NCBI GenBank assembly: GCA_015709635.1
Contig: CP054180.1
Location: 992,001-1,056,000, forward strand
Origin: Gammaproteobacteria bacterium
Lineage (GTDB): Bacteria; Pseudomonadota; Gammaproteobacteria; Burkholderiales; Nitrosomonadaceae
Reading direction: 5' to 3'
DNA: 64,000 nt
Positions 63,648 to 64,000 of the stretch are shown here, piece by piece. The position numbers and the translations under genes were made by a program. Each line of letters opens with the position of its first letter. The first letter of the stretch is position 1. The notes under the pieces are model-generated. The model saw only the letters and a program-made list of their open reading frames with translations. It had not been told where the DNA came from and ran no database searches.

Positions 63648-64000
63648 ATGTTTAATAAATTAGGGAAATTTAAATATCGCGCCTTGATGCTGATGGCGGC
63701 GATCGGATTGACCGGAACATGGCAATCCGCCGTTGCACATACTCGCTTGAAAACACCGGTAATTCAGGAGAATGCAGCGGAGTTTGGCAGTGATTATAAT
63801 GCCGTGGTGATTGCGCATGGTTGTAGAAATCCTACGACGAATGCTATGGATGTCAATACACTTGGATCAGTTATGGTATTTCCAGATGGCAAGGATTCAA
63901 TCATAACGGTCGATGGTCAGCCGCATAGCGGTCCATTAACGGATTTTGTGACTAACTGGGGTAATCCTGTTACCAAAATTCAAGACCGAAGCATTTTTGA
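63648..64000 (+). CDS. Secreted YcnI/DUF1775-like paralogue (partial)
   Basis: The start ATG 63648 with GGGAGAAGG upstream; 117 codons are visible before the window ends. A signal peptide ends at SAVAHTRLKT, again placing HTR near the mature N-terminus. VVIAHGCRNPTTNAMDVNTL and VFPDGKDSIITVDGQPHSGP align with the preceding protein, so the two are tandem paralogues. A separate ribosome-binding site and the intervening terminator suggest separate expression. Confidence 0.6.
   Translation, partial: MFNKLGKFKYRALMLMAAIGLTGTWQSAVAHTRLKTPVIQENAAEFGSDYNAVVIAHGCRNPTTNAMDVNTLGSVMVFPDGKDSIITVDGQPHSGPLTDFVTNWGNPVTKIQDRSIF

Overview
The window looks like chromosome of a Nitrosomonas-type ammonia-oxidising betaproteobacterium. 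The strongest marker is an SmbP-like small metal-binding protein (55467-55811), a family first described from Nitrosomonas europaea. An SbtA/SbtB-type bicarbonate uptake pair suits an autotroph. The assignment to genus is inference from gene content; no rRNA gene is present to test it.

Layout. 1-7.6 kb: end of a histidine kinase, bicarbonate transporter SbtA with its PII-like partner, then housekeeping genes (plsC-like, apaH, dapB, bamE, fur, mltB-like, mdh). 7.6-12.5 kb: a decayed region with a TGA-interrupted small membrane ORF, a DUF4156-like lipoprotein, an IS1595-type element, fragments of IS5, IS200/IS605 and IS21 elements, a frameshifted gene next to the IS21 fragment, a PEP-CTERM protein whose start is shifted in a poly-A tract, and an AntA/AntB-like prophage remnant. 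12.46-12.83 kb: tRNA-Gly, tRNA-Cys, tRNA-Leu.

13.3-24.6 kb is the most interesting part: one long minus-strand sulfur locus. In transcription order it reads DUF2292/YezD-like protein, outer-membrane porin, sulfate-binding protein, DUF2325 protein, degenerate EAL protein, family 2A encapsulin shell, SufS-type cysteine desulfurase with a 200-residue low-complexity leader, CysT, CysW, CysA, and an EpsC-type serine acetyltransferase. Sulfate import, cysteine precursor synthesis and a desulfurase-loaded protein compartment are thus in one apparent operon. A perfect 14-bp inverted repeat lies upstream of its first gene.

24.8-34 kb: lipoprotein, a 597-aa exported protein, a PEBP-family protein beside a MITE-like repeat, a Crp-type regulator, a small membrane protein, a periplasmic MsrA-thioredoxin-MsrB fusion and two MFS transporters. 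34.1-42 kb: complete kdpFABCDE potassium uptake operon. 42.1-43.5 kb: internally deleted IS21 element.

44.0-55.04 kb is an 11-kb integrative island. It is bounded by 49-bp direct repeats of the 3' part of tRNA-Asn; the intact tRNA is at the right end. It carries a tyrosine recombinase, two toxin-antitoxin pairs, AlpA-like regulators, a frameshifted phage GpA-like HUH replication gene and three exported or surface-type proteins with repeats.

55.4-64 kb: SmbP-like protein, hemH, hrcA, nadK, recN, a membrane protein with a spermidine-synthase-like domain, and two tandem secreted paralogues resembling YcnI/DUF1775, the second cut by the window end. Identities come from reading motifs in the translated sequence; no database search was possible.
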